From assembly GCA_947628385.1 (NCBI GenBank), contig CANQZS010000050.1, forward strand, positions 1-9,940: a stretch of 9,940 nucleotides of DNA, written 5' to 3'. The DNA comes from an uncultured Clostridia bacterium. Its GTDB lineage: Bacteria > Bacillota > Clostridia > Oscillospirales > Ruminococcaceae. Positions 1-6,074 of the stretch are shown here, piece after piece (positions within the stretch are counted from its first letter, which is position 1; each line of letters begins with the position of its first letter). Below the pieces are notes generated by a model. The model ran no database searches. It was not told the origin of the DNA and worked only from the letters and a program-made list of their open reading frames with translations. The position numbers and the translations under genes are program-made.

Positions 1-999
1 CGCGCCGCCGAAAGGCTCTATCTCGGTGGGGTGGTTATGAGTTTCATTTTTGAACATCAGGAGCCAGTCCTGAAGCTCGCCGTCAACGTCTGCTTTGATC
101 TCAACGGAGCAGGCGTTTATCTCCTCGGATTCATCAAGGCTTTTGAGGATCCCGTCCTTTTTAAGCTTTTTAGCCGCGATCGTAGCAATATCCATAAGGG
201 TTATGGGCTTATCGCTTCTGCCAAGCTCATTGCGGACTTCGATATATTTATCATAGGTCTTTCTGATATAGTCGGCATTTATAGCGGCATCGTCAATAAT
301 TGTTGAAAATGTGGTATGACGGCAATGATCCGACCAGTATGTATCTATCATTCTTATCTCGGTGATGGTAGGATCGCGCTTTTCCTCATTTTTGAAATAA
401 TTCTGGCAGAATTTAATATCGTCCAGATCCATTGCAAGACCGTAATCGTTGATAAATTTTGCCAGCTCGACCTCTTCAAGATATATGAAATTTTCAAGGA
501 CTTTAACTTCCGTCGGGATATTATAATCGACAGTAAGGGTGTCCATTTCATCAAGGGACGCTTCACGGCTTTCAACAGGATTTATGATGTAGCCTTTAAG
601 CTTTGCTATCTCGGCGGCAGAAAGCTTTCCGTCGATGATATAAACTCTTGCATTGCGTATGCGGCAGCGCTCTCCTTGAGTGAGTATCTGGATACACTGT
701 TCGCAGGAATCGGCTCTCTGGTCGAACTGACCGGGGAGAAATTCCACCGCGAATACGGATTCCGTGTCCTTTAGCTGCGGAAGGTTCCTGCTGCAAACGT
801 CAACTGCCGGCTCGGAGAAAACGTTTGTGACCGCAAGCTCGAAATCCTCCTTGCTCAGTCCCTCGGCATCGTAGCGGTTCAGGATACGGATATTCCTGAG
901 CTCGTCAAGACGCAGAGCTGTTTTTACGTCTAAAAGAAGATTTTTTGCTTCAACGGCATATTCAGGCTTTTTCTCAACATAAATACGATACACTGACAT
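1..999 (-). CDS. purL: Phosphoribosylformylglycinamidine synthase, large single-chain form (N-terminal 333 residues; 3' end beyond window)
   Basis: FGAM synthase carries out the fourth step of de novo purine synthesis, converting FGAR, glutamine and ATP to FGAM in the cytosol. The reading frame is open from ATG at 999 to base 1, giving 333 codons with no stop; the whole protein in this family is about 1,240 residues, so roughly a quarter is present. Residues 1-150 form the PurS-like N-terminal domain, with LPGQFDQRADS near 88-98. The linker domain carries YWSDHCRHTTF at 221-231. The first synthetase domain begins with KNETHNHPTEIEPFGGA at 317-333, the nucleotide- and metal-binding signature, which meets the window edge. 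The N-terminus looks like the clostridial large-PurL clade rather than the separate PurS/PurL/PurQ set; this is from memory of the family. The start is supported by AAGGAG ten bases upstream. It follows mtaB by 23 nt and probably shares its transcript. Confidence 0.95.
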   Translation of the reverse strand, partial: MSVYRIYVEKKPEYAVEAKNLLLDVKTALRLDELRNIRILNRYDAEGLSKEDFELAVTNVFSEPAVDVCSRNLPQLKDTESVFAVEFLPGQFDQRADSCEQCIQILTQGERCRIRNARVYIIDGKLSAAEIAKLKGYIINPVESREASLDEMDTLTVDYNIPTEVKVLENFIYLEEVELAKFINDYGLAMDLDDIKFCQNYFKNEEKRDPTITEIRMIDTYWSDHCRHTTFSTIIDDAAINADYIRKTYDKYIEVRNELGRSDKPITLMDIATIAAKKLKKDGILKSLDESEEINACSVEIKADVDGELQDWLLMFKNETHNHPTEIEPFGGA

Positions 1000-1022
1000 A
1001 ATTTATACGCTCCTTAATGATT

Positions 1023-2324
1023 TTAAGATACTATTTCACCTATGCAATGATCTTTCTCCGCTCCTATTATTTTAACATAAAAAAGTTCATTGCGCAAACT
1101 TTTCTCTGAATATTTTGTTAATATTTTTACTTTTGTGTAATTCGGCGTATATCCGTTATGGATACCGTCCTCCTTTTCACGCTCAAAAAGCACCGGAAAC
1201 ACTTTTCCTACTTGGCTTTTAAGGAAAATTTCCTTGCTTTGGGACATTGCCTTTTCCATTTCGGCGGCACGGCGGCGCTTTACTGCCTGAGGCACCTGAT
1301 CCGGCATTTCCGCGGCGGGAGTGCCTTTTCTGCGTGAATACGGGAAGATATGCGCCTTTGCAAAGCCTATGCTTTTGGCAAATTCCAGCGATCGCCGGAA
1401 ATCCTCATCTGTTTCCTCCGGAAATCCTACCATTATATCCGTTGTTATGGAGCAGTCGGCAAAATTCCCTCTCAGTGATCCCACAAGCCTTTTGTAATCC
1501 GCCGAAAGGTACCGTCTGTTCATGGCTTTAAGCGTTTTATCGCAGCCGCTTTGCAGTGACAGGTGAAAGTGCGGACACAGCTTTTCAAGAACGGAAAGCC
1601 GTTTTATATCTTCATCGGTCAGCATTTCCGGTTCTATGGAGCTTAATCTTACCCGTTCTATGCCGTCTGTACGGCAAACGGCTTCAACGGCGTCCGCAAG
1701 ACGTTTGCCGAGGTCTATTCCGTAAAATGAAAGATTTATGCCTGTAAGGACGATCTCCTTGTGACCTGCCGCCGCAAGGGTATTCGCCTCGGAAATTATG
1801 TCGCTAAGCGGCTTTGAGCGGAAATTCCCGCGGGAATAAGGGATAATGCAGTATGTGCAGAACATTCCGCAGCCGTCCTGTATCTTTATGAAAGCGCGGG
1901 TGTTGTTTTCAAAGCTTCTGTTGGAGCATTGCTCAAAGGCTTCACTTCGTGTATATTCGCAGACGCTTACGATCCTTTTTCTTTCGGCGATATATCCTGA
2001 AACCATATCCGGAAGCCTTTTCCGATCCATTGTGCCGGTTATTATGTCGGCTTCGGCGATATTTTCGGCTTCCTCACGGAATGCCTGCGGAAAGCAGCCG
2101 GTCAGCACGATAATGCTTTGGGGATATGTTCTTTTAAGGCGGCGAAGCTCTTTTTTCATTTTTTTATCTCCGGTCTCGGTGACCGTGCAGGAATTTATGA
2201 TAAAGATATTTGCTTCGGATTCCTTGTCGGAAATTGTATATCCGGCGTCCGAAAAAAGCTCTTTCATGTTTTCTGTTTCATAAAGATTTACCTTGCAGCC
2301 GAATGTGAAAAAATAAATATTCAT
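1023..2324 (-). CDS. mtaB: tRNA (N6-L-threonylcarbamoyladenosine-37 C2)-methylthiotransferase MtaB
   Basis: MtaB is a radical-SAM enzyme that adds a methylthio group to t6A37, giving ms2t6A in tRNAs reading ANN codons. The 433-residue length is typical. Three N-terminal (UPF0004 domain) cysteines that bind the auxiliary iron-sulfur cluster are visible at C10 (FGCKVN), C46 (NSCTV) and C77 (TGCF). The radical-SAM CxxxCxxC motif is C152-C156-C159 (CGMFCTYC). A C-terminal TRAM-like RNA-binding segment covers about 370-433. FGCKVN and the sequence around the cluster fit MtaB/YqeV better than MiaB or RimO. The ATG at 2324 is needed to keep C10; the next Met (residue 20) would lose it. The ribosome site is weak (GTGGTG, about 5 nt upstream). 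A promoter lies at 2349-2378. purL follows after 23 nt with no terminator between, so the two are probably cotranscribed. Confidence 0.95.
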   Translation of the reverse strand: MNIYFFTFGCKVNLYETENMKELFSDAGYTISDKESEANIFIINSCTVTETGDKKMKKELRRLKRTYPQSIIVLTGCFPQAFREEAENIAEADIITGTMDRKRLPDMVSGYIAERKRIVSVCEYTRSEAFEQCSNRSFENNTRAFIKIQDGCGMFCTYCIIPYSRGNFRSKPLSDIISEANTLAAAGHKEIVLTGINLSFYGIDLGKRLADAVEAVCRTDGIERVRLSSIEPEMLTDEDIKRLSVLEKLCPHFHLSLQSGCDKTLKAMNRRYLSADYKRLVGSLRGNFADCSITTDIMVGFPEETDEDFRRSLEFAKSIGFAKAHIFPYSRRKGTPAAEMPDQVPQAVKRRRAAEMEKAMSQSKEIFLKSQVGKVFPVLFEREKEDGIHNGYTPNYTKVKILTKYSEKSLRNELFYVKIIGAEKDHCIGEIVS

Positions 2325-2348
2325 AAAAACACCACATTTATTTTGTGC

Positions 2349-2378
2349 ATAATGCTAAAAATTCCTTTTGTATGTCAA
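2349..2378 (-). promoter_or_regulatory. Sigma-A-type promoter of mtaB-purL
   Basis: On the minus strand a perfect -35 TTGACA (2373-2378) is followed by an 18-nt spacer and CATTAT (2349-2354, 4 of 6 matches to TATAAT). The predicted start of transcription lies about 20 nt before the mtaB ATG, so the leader is very short. Confidence 0.6.
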
Positions 2379-2387
2379 GAATATAAT

Positions 2388-2402
2388 TTGTAGTATCTAC
2401 AA
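2388..2402. promoter_or_regulatory. 15-bp palindrome between divergent promoters, candidate operator
   Basis: TTGTAG-TAT-CTACAA is an exact inverted repeat with 6-bp arms and a 3-nt centre. It lies 9 bp upstream of the mtaB -35 box and 26 bp upstream of the -35 of the HPr-like gene, where a regulator of either gene could bind. I do not recognise the regulator. An A/T-rich tract follows at 2403-2419. Confidence 0.35.
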
Positions 2403-2428
2403 TAATAAAAAATTTTTTGTGAATCCCC

Positions 2429-2457
2429 TTGACTTACAACCTGAAAACTGCTATGCT
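2429..2457 (+). promoter_or_regulatory. Extended -10 promoter of the HPr-like gene
   Basis: TTGACT (2429-2434), a 17-nt spacer ending in TGC, then TATGCT (2452-2457). The TGn before the -10 compensates for the 4/6 match. The leader to the start codon is about 70 nt, with no convincing riboswitch or attenuator fold. Confidence 0.65.
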
Positions 2458-2532
2458 ATAGATAAGCTCGAGGGCAAAAGTCCGAAAGCGGTTCTGAATA
2501 AAATTTTATGAATGAAAATGGAGGGACAAATC

Positions 2533-2763
2533 ATGAACAAAACCACAGTTATGCTTGGTACGATCAACGATGTCAAGAGCTTTGTAACAGTTGTATCTCA
2601 GTGCGATTACGACGTTGACCTTATTTCCGGCAGATACGCCGTTGACGCAAAGTCGATCATGGGAATTTTCAGCCTTGATCTTTCAAAACCCATCAAGTTG
2701 GAAGCACATACCGATGATGCGTCCGAATTCTTTGCACAGATCAAACAGTTCATTGTTGAATAA
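2533..2763 (+). CDS. HPr-family protein lacking the phosphorylation histidine (Crh-like)
   Basis: A 76-residue cytosolic protein. Residues 17-44 align without gaps to the second part of Bacillus HPr, ending in KSIMG (40-44), so S41 corresponds to HPr Ser46, the HPr kinase site. Counting back on the same alignment, HPr His15 falls on T10 and Arg17 on N12, so the residues that carry and stabilise phosphohistidine are absent. It therefore cannot act as an ordinary PTS phosphocarrier. By analogy with Crh (Gln15, Ser46 kept) it may be a regulator modified on serine, or a degenerate paralogue; which is not decidable here. The start at 2533 is preferred because GAGGGA lies about 7 nt before it; upstream in-frame ATGs at 2512 and 2518 lie before or within that ribosome site. 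It is monocistronic, with its own promoter and terminator, and convergent with pyrB. Confidence 0.85.
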   Translation: MNKTTVMLGTINDVKSFVTVVSQCDYDVDLISGRYAVDAKSIMGIFSLDLSKPIKLEAHTDDASEFFAQIKQFIVE

Positions 2764-2790
2764 GTAAAAAAGCAAAACATATTTCTGTGG

Positions 2791-2830
2791 GATCGGCGGA
2801 AGCTCAGGCTTTCACCGATCTTCGTTTTTA
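2791..2830 (+). terminator. Rho-independent terminator after the HPr-like gene
   Basis: The stem arms GATCGG/CCGATC are extended inward, after one mismatch, by GGAAGC/GCTTTC (one G-T pair) around a TCAG loop, spanning 2791-2820. TTCGTTTTTA follows. It lies in the gap between convergent genes. On the minus strand the T-run comes about 17 nt after the stem, so termination of pyrB here would be less canonical. Confidence 0.85.
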
Positions 2831-2838
2831 TCGCTTGT

Positions 2839-3921
2839 TCAGTGTCTGCGGAGAAGTCTTTCGTCGCAGTATTCACATTCAAGGGTATCGCCGATGCCGC
2901 GGAAGCTGCGGGGAAGATATTTCTCCGTCTGAGTGATGCATTTGGGATTTTCGCAGCATATATCATTGTGTATCTTTCCTGAAAGAAGCCTTGTAGGGTA
3001 TTCGTTTTTTAATATTGTGAGGATAAGAGCCATTCTGACGTACATACCGTATTTGGCTTGCTTGAAGTATAATGCTCTGGGGTCGTCGTCCACTTCAATG
3101 GCGATCTCATCGACTCTCGGCAGCGGGTGCAGCACGCAAAGACTTTGCTTTCCCTTTTTCATCTTGGCTTTATCAAGGCAGTAAACGTTTTTCTGCGCTT
3201 CATATTCCTCCTTGGAATTGAAGCGTTCCATTTGTATGCGAGTCATATAAAGGACGTCAAGCTTTGATATGGCTTCCTCAATAGTATTTACCTCGGAAAA
3301 TTCGCAGCCTGCGGCTGTGAGAATATCCTTTATGTAGAATGGAAGTCTCAGCTCCGGAGTCGATATGAGGATAAATCTGTTTCCCTTGTAACAGGAAAGG
3401 GCTTTACAGAGAGAATGTACTGTTCTGCCGTTTTTAAGATCTCCACAAAGACCTACAGTAAGGTCGTCAAGTCTGCCTATCTCCTTAGAGAGCGTAAGCA
3501 GGTCGGTCAGAGTCTGGGTAGGGTGGAGGTGTCCTCCGTCTCCGGCATTTATTATAGGGCAATCTGCTGTAAGGGCGGCTGCCTTTGCAGATCCCTCGGA
3601 GGGGTGGCGCATTACCATTATATCTGCGTAGTTTGAAACAATCTTAGTTGTGTCCTTTAGGTTTTCACCTTTTGCAACGGAGGAGGTAGCGGGATTATCA
3701 AAGCCGATTATGGTTCCTCCCAGCTTGAGCATGGCGGTCTGAAAGGACATCTGAGTCCTTGTAGAGGGCTCGTAGAAAAGCGTGCCCATGATCTTGCCGT
3801 CACATTCGTGAGCGTATTTCTGCGGATCGTCGGCAATTTTCGCACCGAGTGAAACAACGCTGTTCCACCATTCTGTGGGCATATCGTTCAGGTCGATAAG
3901 GTTTGTGAATCTTGAAACCAT
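2839..3921 (-). CDS. pyrB: Aspartate carbamoyltransferase catalytic chain with C-terminal PyrI-like zinc segment
   Basis: This enzyme joins carbamoyl phosphate and aspartate to give carbamoyl aspartate, the committed step of pyrimidine synthesis. The carbamoyl-phosphate loop is EPSTRTQMSF (51-60, STRT at 53-56). Other active-site motifs are K84 in the mobile loop, RHP at 105-107, HPTQ at 133-136, R228 in the TRIQMERF segment, and HPLPR at 265-269. Residues 1-310 match the usual chain. The last 50 residues are extra: C323-x4-C328-x20-C349-x2-C352, ending CEYCDERL, which resembles the zinc domain of the regulatory chain PyrI (C-x4-C-x23-C-x2-C). The PyrI allosteric nucleotide-binding domain is absent, and no separate pyrI is in the window. 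The start at 3921 follows AGGCGG by 7 nt. The leader is too short for a PyrR-type attenuator. Confidence 0.95.
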   Translation of the reverse strand: MVSRFTNLIDLNDMPTEWWNSVVSLGAKIADDPQKYAHECDGKIMGTLFYEPSTRTQMSFQTAMLKLGGTIIGFDNPATSSVAKGENLKDTTKIVSNYADIMVMRHPSEGSAKAAALTADCPIINAGDGGHLHPTQTLTDLLTLSKEIGRLDDLTVGLCGDLKNGRTVHSLCKALSCYKGNRFILISTPELRLPFYIKDILTAAGCEFSEVNTIEEAISKLDVLYMTRIQMERFNSKEEYEAQKNVYCLDKAKMKKGKQSLCVLHPLPRVDEIAIEVDDDPRALYFKQAKYGMYVRMALILTILKNEYPTRLLSGKIHNDICCENPKCITQTEKYLPRSFRGIGDTLECEYCDERLLRRH

Positions 3922-3953
3922 AGCAAAACCGCCTTTACATAATATATCATTTT

Positions 3954-3982
3954 ATTTTATCAGATTTCGGCGAAAATTTCAA
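3954..3982 (-). promoter_or_regulatory. pyrB promoter with flanking inverted repeat
   Basis: On the minus strand TTGAAA (3977-3982) is followed by 17 nt and TAAAAT (3954-3959), with TGA giving an extended -10. The arms TTTCGGC (3965-3971) and GCCGAAA (3989-3995) are exact inverted repeats centred on the -35 box, so they could form an operator. The predicted leader is about 25 nt. Confidence 0.7.
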
Positions 3983-4062
3983 TACCTTGCCGAAAAATTT
4001 TTTATTAAATCGTGTCAGATGTATATTATGTTGACAATTTTATTATAGAATGAATTTTCAGT

Positions 4063-4100
4063 AAAAAAGGCATTGACCGAAATTACCGGCAATGCCTTTT
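4063..4100 (-). terminator. Rho-independent terminator of the toxin-antitoxin module
   Basis: AAAAGGCATTG (4065-4075) and CAATGCCTTTT (4090-4100) are exact inverse complements around a 14-nt middle that can pair further (CCGG/CCG). On the minus strand six T residues follow the GC part of the stem (4063-4068). It sits 5 nt after the antitoxin stop and insulates pyrB from the module. Confidence 0.9.
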
Positions 4101-4104
4101 ACTT

Positions 4105-4326
4105 TTATATTCCCAATTGTTTCCACACTTCGTCTTCGGATACATATTCACCGTTTTCAAGCTCTTTTTCGGCAGTTTCCATTCTTTCACGTTCTTCCGG
4201 CGTGACTTTTGTAAAATCGGGATCCCACGCCAATATAAAACGTTTTACCATTTCATATAATAGTTCCTGTTCTTTATCGGGGAGCATTTCGATCATATTG
4301 AATGTTTCTTTTACAATAGGTGACAT
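4105..4326 (-). CDS. Antitoxin of a type II toxin-antitoxin module (RelB-like)
   Basis: A 73-residue, strongly acidic protein (many Glu and Asp) encoded directly after a RelE/ParE-type toxin. The N-terminal half (about 3-33) looks helical. The C-terminal tail, with the segment ENGEYVSEDEVWKQLGI (57-73), resembles the toxin-wrapping tail of RelB-class antitoxins; this is a family impression, and I see no clear ribbon-helix-helix or helix-turn-helix DNA-binding motif. Its ribosome site AAAGGAG overlaps the toxin stop (TGAAAGGAG) and lies 7 nt before the ATG at 4326, so translation of the two is probably coupled. The expected role is to bind and neutralise the toxin and, with it, repress their promoter. 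A strong terminator follows. Confidence 0.8.
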   Translation of the reverse strand: MSPIVKETFNMIEMLPDKEQELLYEMVKRFILAWDPDFTKVTPEERERMETAEKELENGEYVSEDEVWKQLGI

Positions 4327-4339
4327 AATATTGCTCCTT

Positions 4340-4597
4340 TCATTTATAAATATCTCCTCGGCTTCCTATTTCTATCAGCCATATATAGATATTGCCATCA
4401 TTTCGGTACTGATATATTATACGATATTTTCCTACTCTTAATCGTCGCCTGCCGTCTGAAAAACCTTGAAGTATTTTTATATCGCCTTTTGGCGGGCTTT
4501 CTTTTAAACCTTGTAAGGCGTTTTTTATAAGTATTTGAATATTATGCGGAATTTTTTGAATATCTTTTTGAGCTTGCTTAGAAAAACGTATTTCCAT
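4340..4597 (-). CDS. RelE/ParE-superfamily toxin
   Basis: An 85-residue basic protein. The fold signature is visible: an N-terminal helical part (MEIRFSKQAQKDIQKI, 1-16), then the basic strand GRRRLRVGKYRIIYQY (48-63), and the C-terminal IEIGSRGDIYK (75-85). The RLRVGxYRIIY core is characteristic of RelE/ParE-type toxins. In many relatives the last motif reads GHR-x-x-(V/I)Y; here Ser replaces that His (S79), while R80 and Y84 remain. Family members either cleave ribosome-bound mRNA or inhibit gyrase; the sequence alone does not decide which. The gene precedes its antitoxin, the reverse of the common relBE order. The start at 4597 is preceded by GAGGT, and by a strong promoter at 4631-4659. 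Confidence 0.88.
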   Translation of the reverse strand: MEIRFSKQAQKDIQKIPHNIQILIKNALQGLKESPPKGDIKILQGFSDGRRRLRVGKYRIIYQYRNDGNIYIWLIEIGSRGDIYK

Positions 4598-4630
4598 TAT
4601 TTTACCTCAGTGCACAACTCTTTAATTGTA

Positions 4631-4659
4631 ATTTTATCATAATAAAATGCTTATGTCAA
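4631..4659 (-). promoter_or_regulatory. Promoter and candidate autoregulatory operator of the toxin-antitoxin module
   Basis: On the minus strand TTGACA (4654-4659), 17-nt spacer, TAAAAT (4631-4636), with TGA making an extended -10: near consensus. The inverted repeat ATTTTAT (4631-4637)/ATAAAAT (4642-4648) covers the -10 and half the spacer, where a toxin-antitoxin complex could block polymerase. Confidence 0.75.
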
Positions 4660-4660
4660 G

Positions 4661-4679
4661 AAAAAGATTATTAATCTTT
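4661..4679 (-). terminator. Weak dyad at the end of degV
   Basis: On the minus strand AAAGAT-TAATA-ATCTTT overlaps the degV stop codon and runs into TTC and TT. The stem is short and mostly A-T, so it would be a poor terminator, and read-through from degV into the toxin gene is possible. Confidence 0.3.
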
Positions 4680-5537
4680 CCCCTTGAAAAACGCTCCTAC
4701 GAGCTTAGGACCTGCGTTTGCGGCAATAACTCCGCCTATGCGGAAAGACATCTCCGGCGGATAGCCAAGCTTTTTGGTAAGCTCCTTTGCAAGCTCACGC
4801 TCTGCGTCCTCAAAATATCCGTAAACCAGACAGTAGGGCGTTTTGGGAATTATCCTGTCAGCGGTTATCTCTACGACCTTTGGTATAATTGCCTTGTCTC
4901 CGCGGACCTTTGCATCGGTGGAGGAGATCCCTCCCTTTATTTCAATTACCGGACGAAGTCCCATAAGCTCGCCAACAAAAGCGGCGGCGGTGCTGACGCG
5001 TCCCGAACGCTTTACAAATTCCAGAGAATAACAGCCGAAATGCACCTCAGCGCAGGAAAGCCAGTCCTGCATATATGCAATGGCTTCATCTGCGGACGCG
5101 CCGTTCCCGATCTTTTCTGCGGCTTTTATAAGCGGGAATCCGTAAACTCCCGTATAATTTCCGGAATCAATAACACGGACTTTGTATTTTCCCTCGGCTT
5201 CGGGATTGTTTTCAAAGAAATTCGTTACCGCCATTACCGCATTATTATATGTGTTTGAACCAAGTGAAGCAATGGAAACATATATCAGGTCGCTGTAACC
5301 TTGTTCATAATATTCCTTGTAAAGCTCCTCAAATTCAAATGCCGTTATCTGGGCATGGGTAGGGAAGTCCTTGGAATTGATTATCATATCATAATATTCC
5401 ATATGATCGTAGTCACGGTCGTAAAAGGACTTTTCACCTAAAGTAATGGGGAATCTAAGTATGCGTATATCATACTTTTCCTCATATTCCTTGGGAATAT
5501 CCGACGCTGAATCGGTCATAAGCTTGATCCTGCTCAT
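4671..5537 (-). CDS. DegV-family fatty-acid-binding protein
   Basis: The 288-residue length and motif order fit the DegV/FakB family, whose members bind a fatty acid and, when paired with FakA kinase, present it for phosphorylation. Visible motifs: TDSASDIP (8-15) at the N-terminus, PTHAQIT (59-65), SLGSNTY (91-97), LEFVKRSGRVS (172-182) and GGVIAANAGPK (268-278). In most relatives the last motif carries a His before GPG; here it reads ANAGPK, so Asn stands where His is expected and the second Gly is Lys. No signal peptide or membrane segment is seen, consistent with a cytosolic protein. The start is supported by AAAGGA about 10 nt upstream. It follows trmL by 22 nt and is the last gene of the apparent exchanger-kinase-trmL-degV run. 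No fakA is present, so its partner and ligand are unknown. Confidence 0.9.
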   Translation of the reverse strand: MSRIKLMTDSASDIPKEYEEKYDIRILRFPITLGEKSFYDRDYDHMEYYDMIINSKDFPTHAQITAFEFEELYKEYYEQGYSDLIYVSIASLGSNTYNNAVMAVTNFFENNPEAEGKYKVRVIDSGNYTGVYGFPLIKAAEKIGNGASADEAIAYMQDWLSCAEVHFGCYSLEFVKRSGRVSTAAAFVGELMGLRPVIEIKGGISSTDAKVRGDKAIIPKVVEITADRIIPKTPYCLVYGYFEDAERELAKELTKKLGYPPEMSFRIGGVIAANAGPKLVGAFFKGKD

Positions 5538-5559
5538 TGCTGTTCATTCCTTTCAAAAA

Positions 5560-6060
5560 TTAGTTCCATTTGTACTTAGTCAATTGTCCCTCAGAGGCAA
5601 GATCGGGGAAATCCCACTGACGCAGTACCTCATATGCGGCAATTGCCACTGAGTTTGATAAATTAAGGCTTCTCAGCCTTGGACGCATTGGTATGCGCAG
5701 ACAGCTTTCTTTATTTTCTACAAGGAGCGGTTCCGGAAGTCCGGCGTCCTCTCTGCCGAAGATAAGGTAGCTGTCATTGGGAAATTTCACATCGCTGTAT
5801 GTGTTAAGTCCCTTTGTAGTGAAATAGTAAAAATTCCCGCCTTTATTTTTTGCAAAAAAATCCTCCAGACCGTTATAATATGTAATATCCAGTTCGTGCC
5901 AGTAATCCAGACCTGCCCGTTTAAGGTTCCTGTCGGTGACTTCAAATCCCAGCGGCTTTACAAGGTGGAGCCTTGCTCCGGTAACGGCACAGGTGCGGGC
6001 GATATTTCCGGTGTTCTGAGGGATCTGCGGCTCTACAAGAACAATGTTTAAATTGTAAAT
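5560..6060 (-). CDS. trmL: tRNA (cytidine/uridine-34 2'-O)-methyltransferase TrmL, apparently initiated at ATT
   Basis: A SPOUT-class enzyme that uses S-adenosylmethionine to methylate the ribose of the wobble base in tRNA-Leu species. The frame encodes 166 residues, normal for TrmL/CspR. Motifs: NIVLVEPQIPQNTGNIAR near the N-terminus (5-22), RAGLDYW (48-54), and the trefoil-knot cofactor motifs LIFGREDAGLP (99-109) and LRIPM...RSLNLSNSVAIAAYE (121-144). An in-frame TAA, the stop of the preceding kinase gene, lies at 6073-6075. Between it and the conserved N-terminus there is no ATG, GTG or TTG. The codon ATT at 6060 sits 8 nt after AAGGAG and gives an N-terminus matching the length of homologues. 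Taking the first usual start instead (GTG at 5790) would delete residues 1-90 and half the fold. A sequencing error at 6058 is the main alternative. Confidence 0.9.
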   Translation of the reverse strand: MYNLNIVLVEPQIPQNTGNIARTCAVTGARLHLVKPLGFEVTDRNLKRAGLDYWHELDITYYNGLEDFFAKNKGGNFYYFTTKGLNTYSDVKFPNDSYLIFGREDAGLPEPLLVENKESCLRIPMRPRLRSLNLSNSVAIAAYEVLRQWDFPDLASEGQLTKYKWN

Positions 6061-6074
6061 ATCTATCGCTCCTT
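6058..6074 (-). promoter_or_regulatory. Ribosome binding site and ATT start of trmL
   Basis: On the minus strand AAGGAG (6069-6074) overlaps the kinase stop codon TAA (6073-6075); an 8-nt spacer leads to ATT (6058-6060). This spacing is optimal and fixes the start at a codon that is rare for initiation. Confidence 0.7.

Noticed and set aside
31..774. Plus-strand open frames of 91 and 152 codons
   Set aside because: They are opposite to purL, whose frame is unbroken and carries clear family motifs; no ribosome site or recognisable protein on the plus strand.
1846..2283. Plus-strand open frame of 145 codons
   Set aside because: Antisense shadow of mtaB; the composition shows no domain.
2461..2532. 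Leader of the HPr-like gene as a riboswitch
   Set aside because: About 70 nt with no stable fold or recognisable aptamer.
3965..4000. Stem followed by T-run on the plus strand, possible terminator
   Set aside because: No plus-strand gene ends before it; the arms fit better as an operator or chance repeat at the pyrB promoter.
4031..4049. TTGACA and TATAGA-like boxes on the plus strand
   Set aside because: The spacing is about 11 nt and there is no plus-strand gene downstream.
4073..4441. Plus-strand open frame of 122 codons across the toxin-antitoxin module
   Set aside because: It runs through the terminator and antisense to both genes; rich in Ser, Ile and Tyr with no domain.
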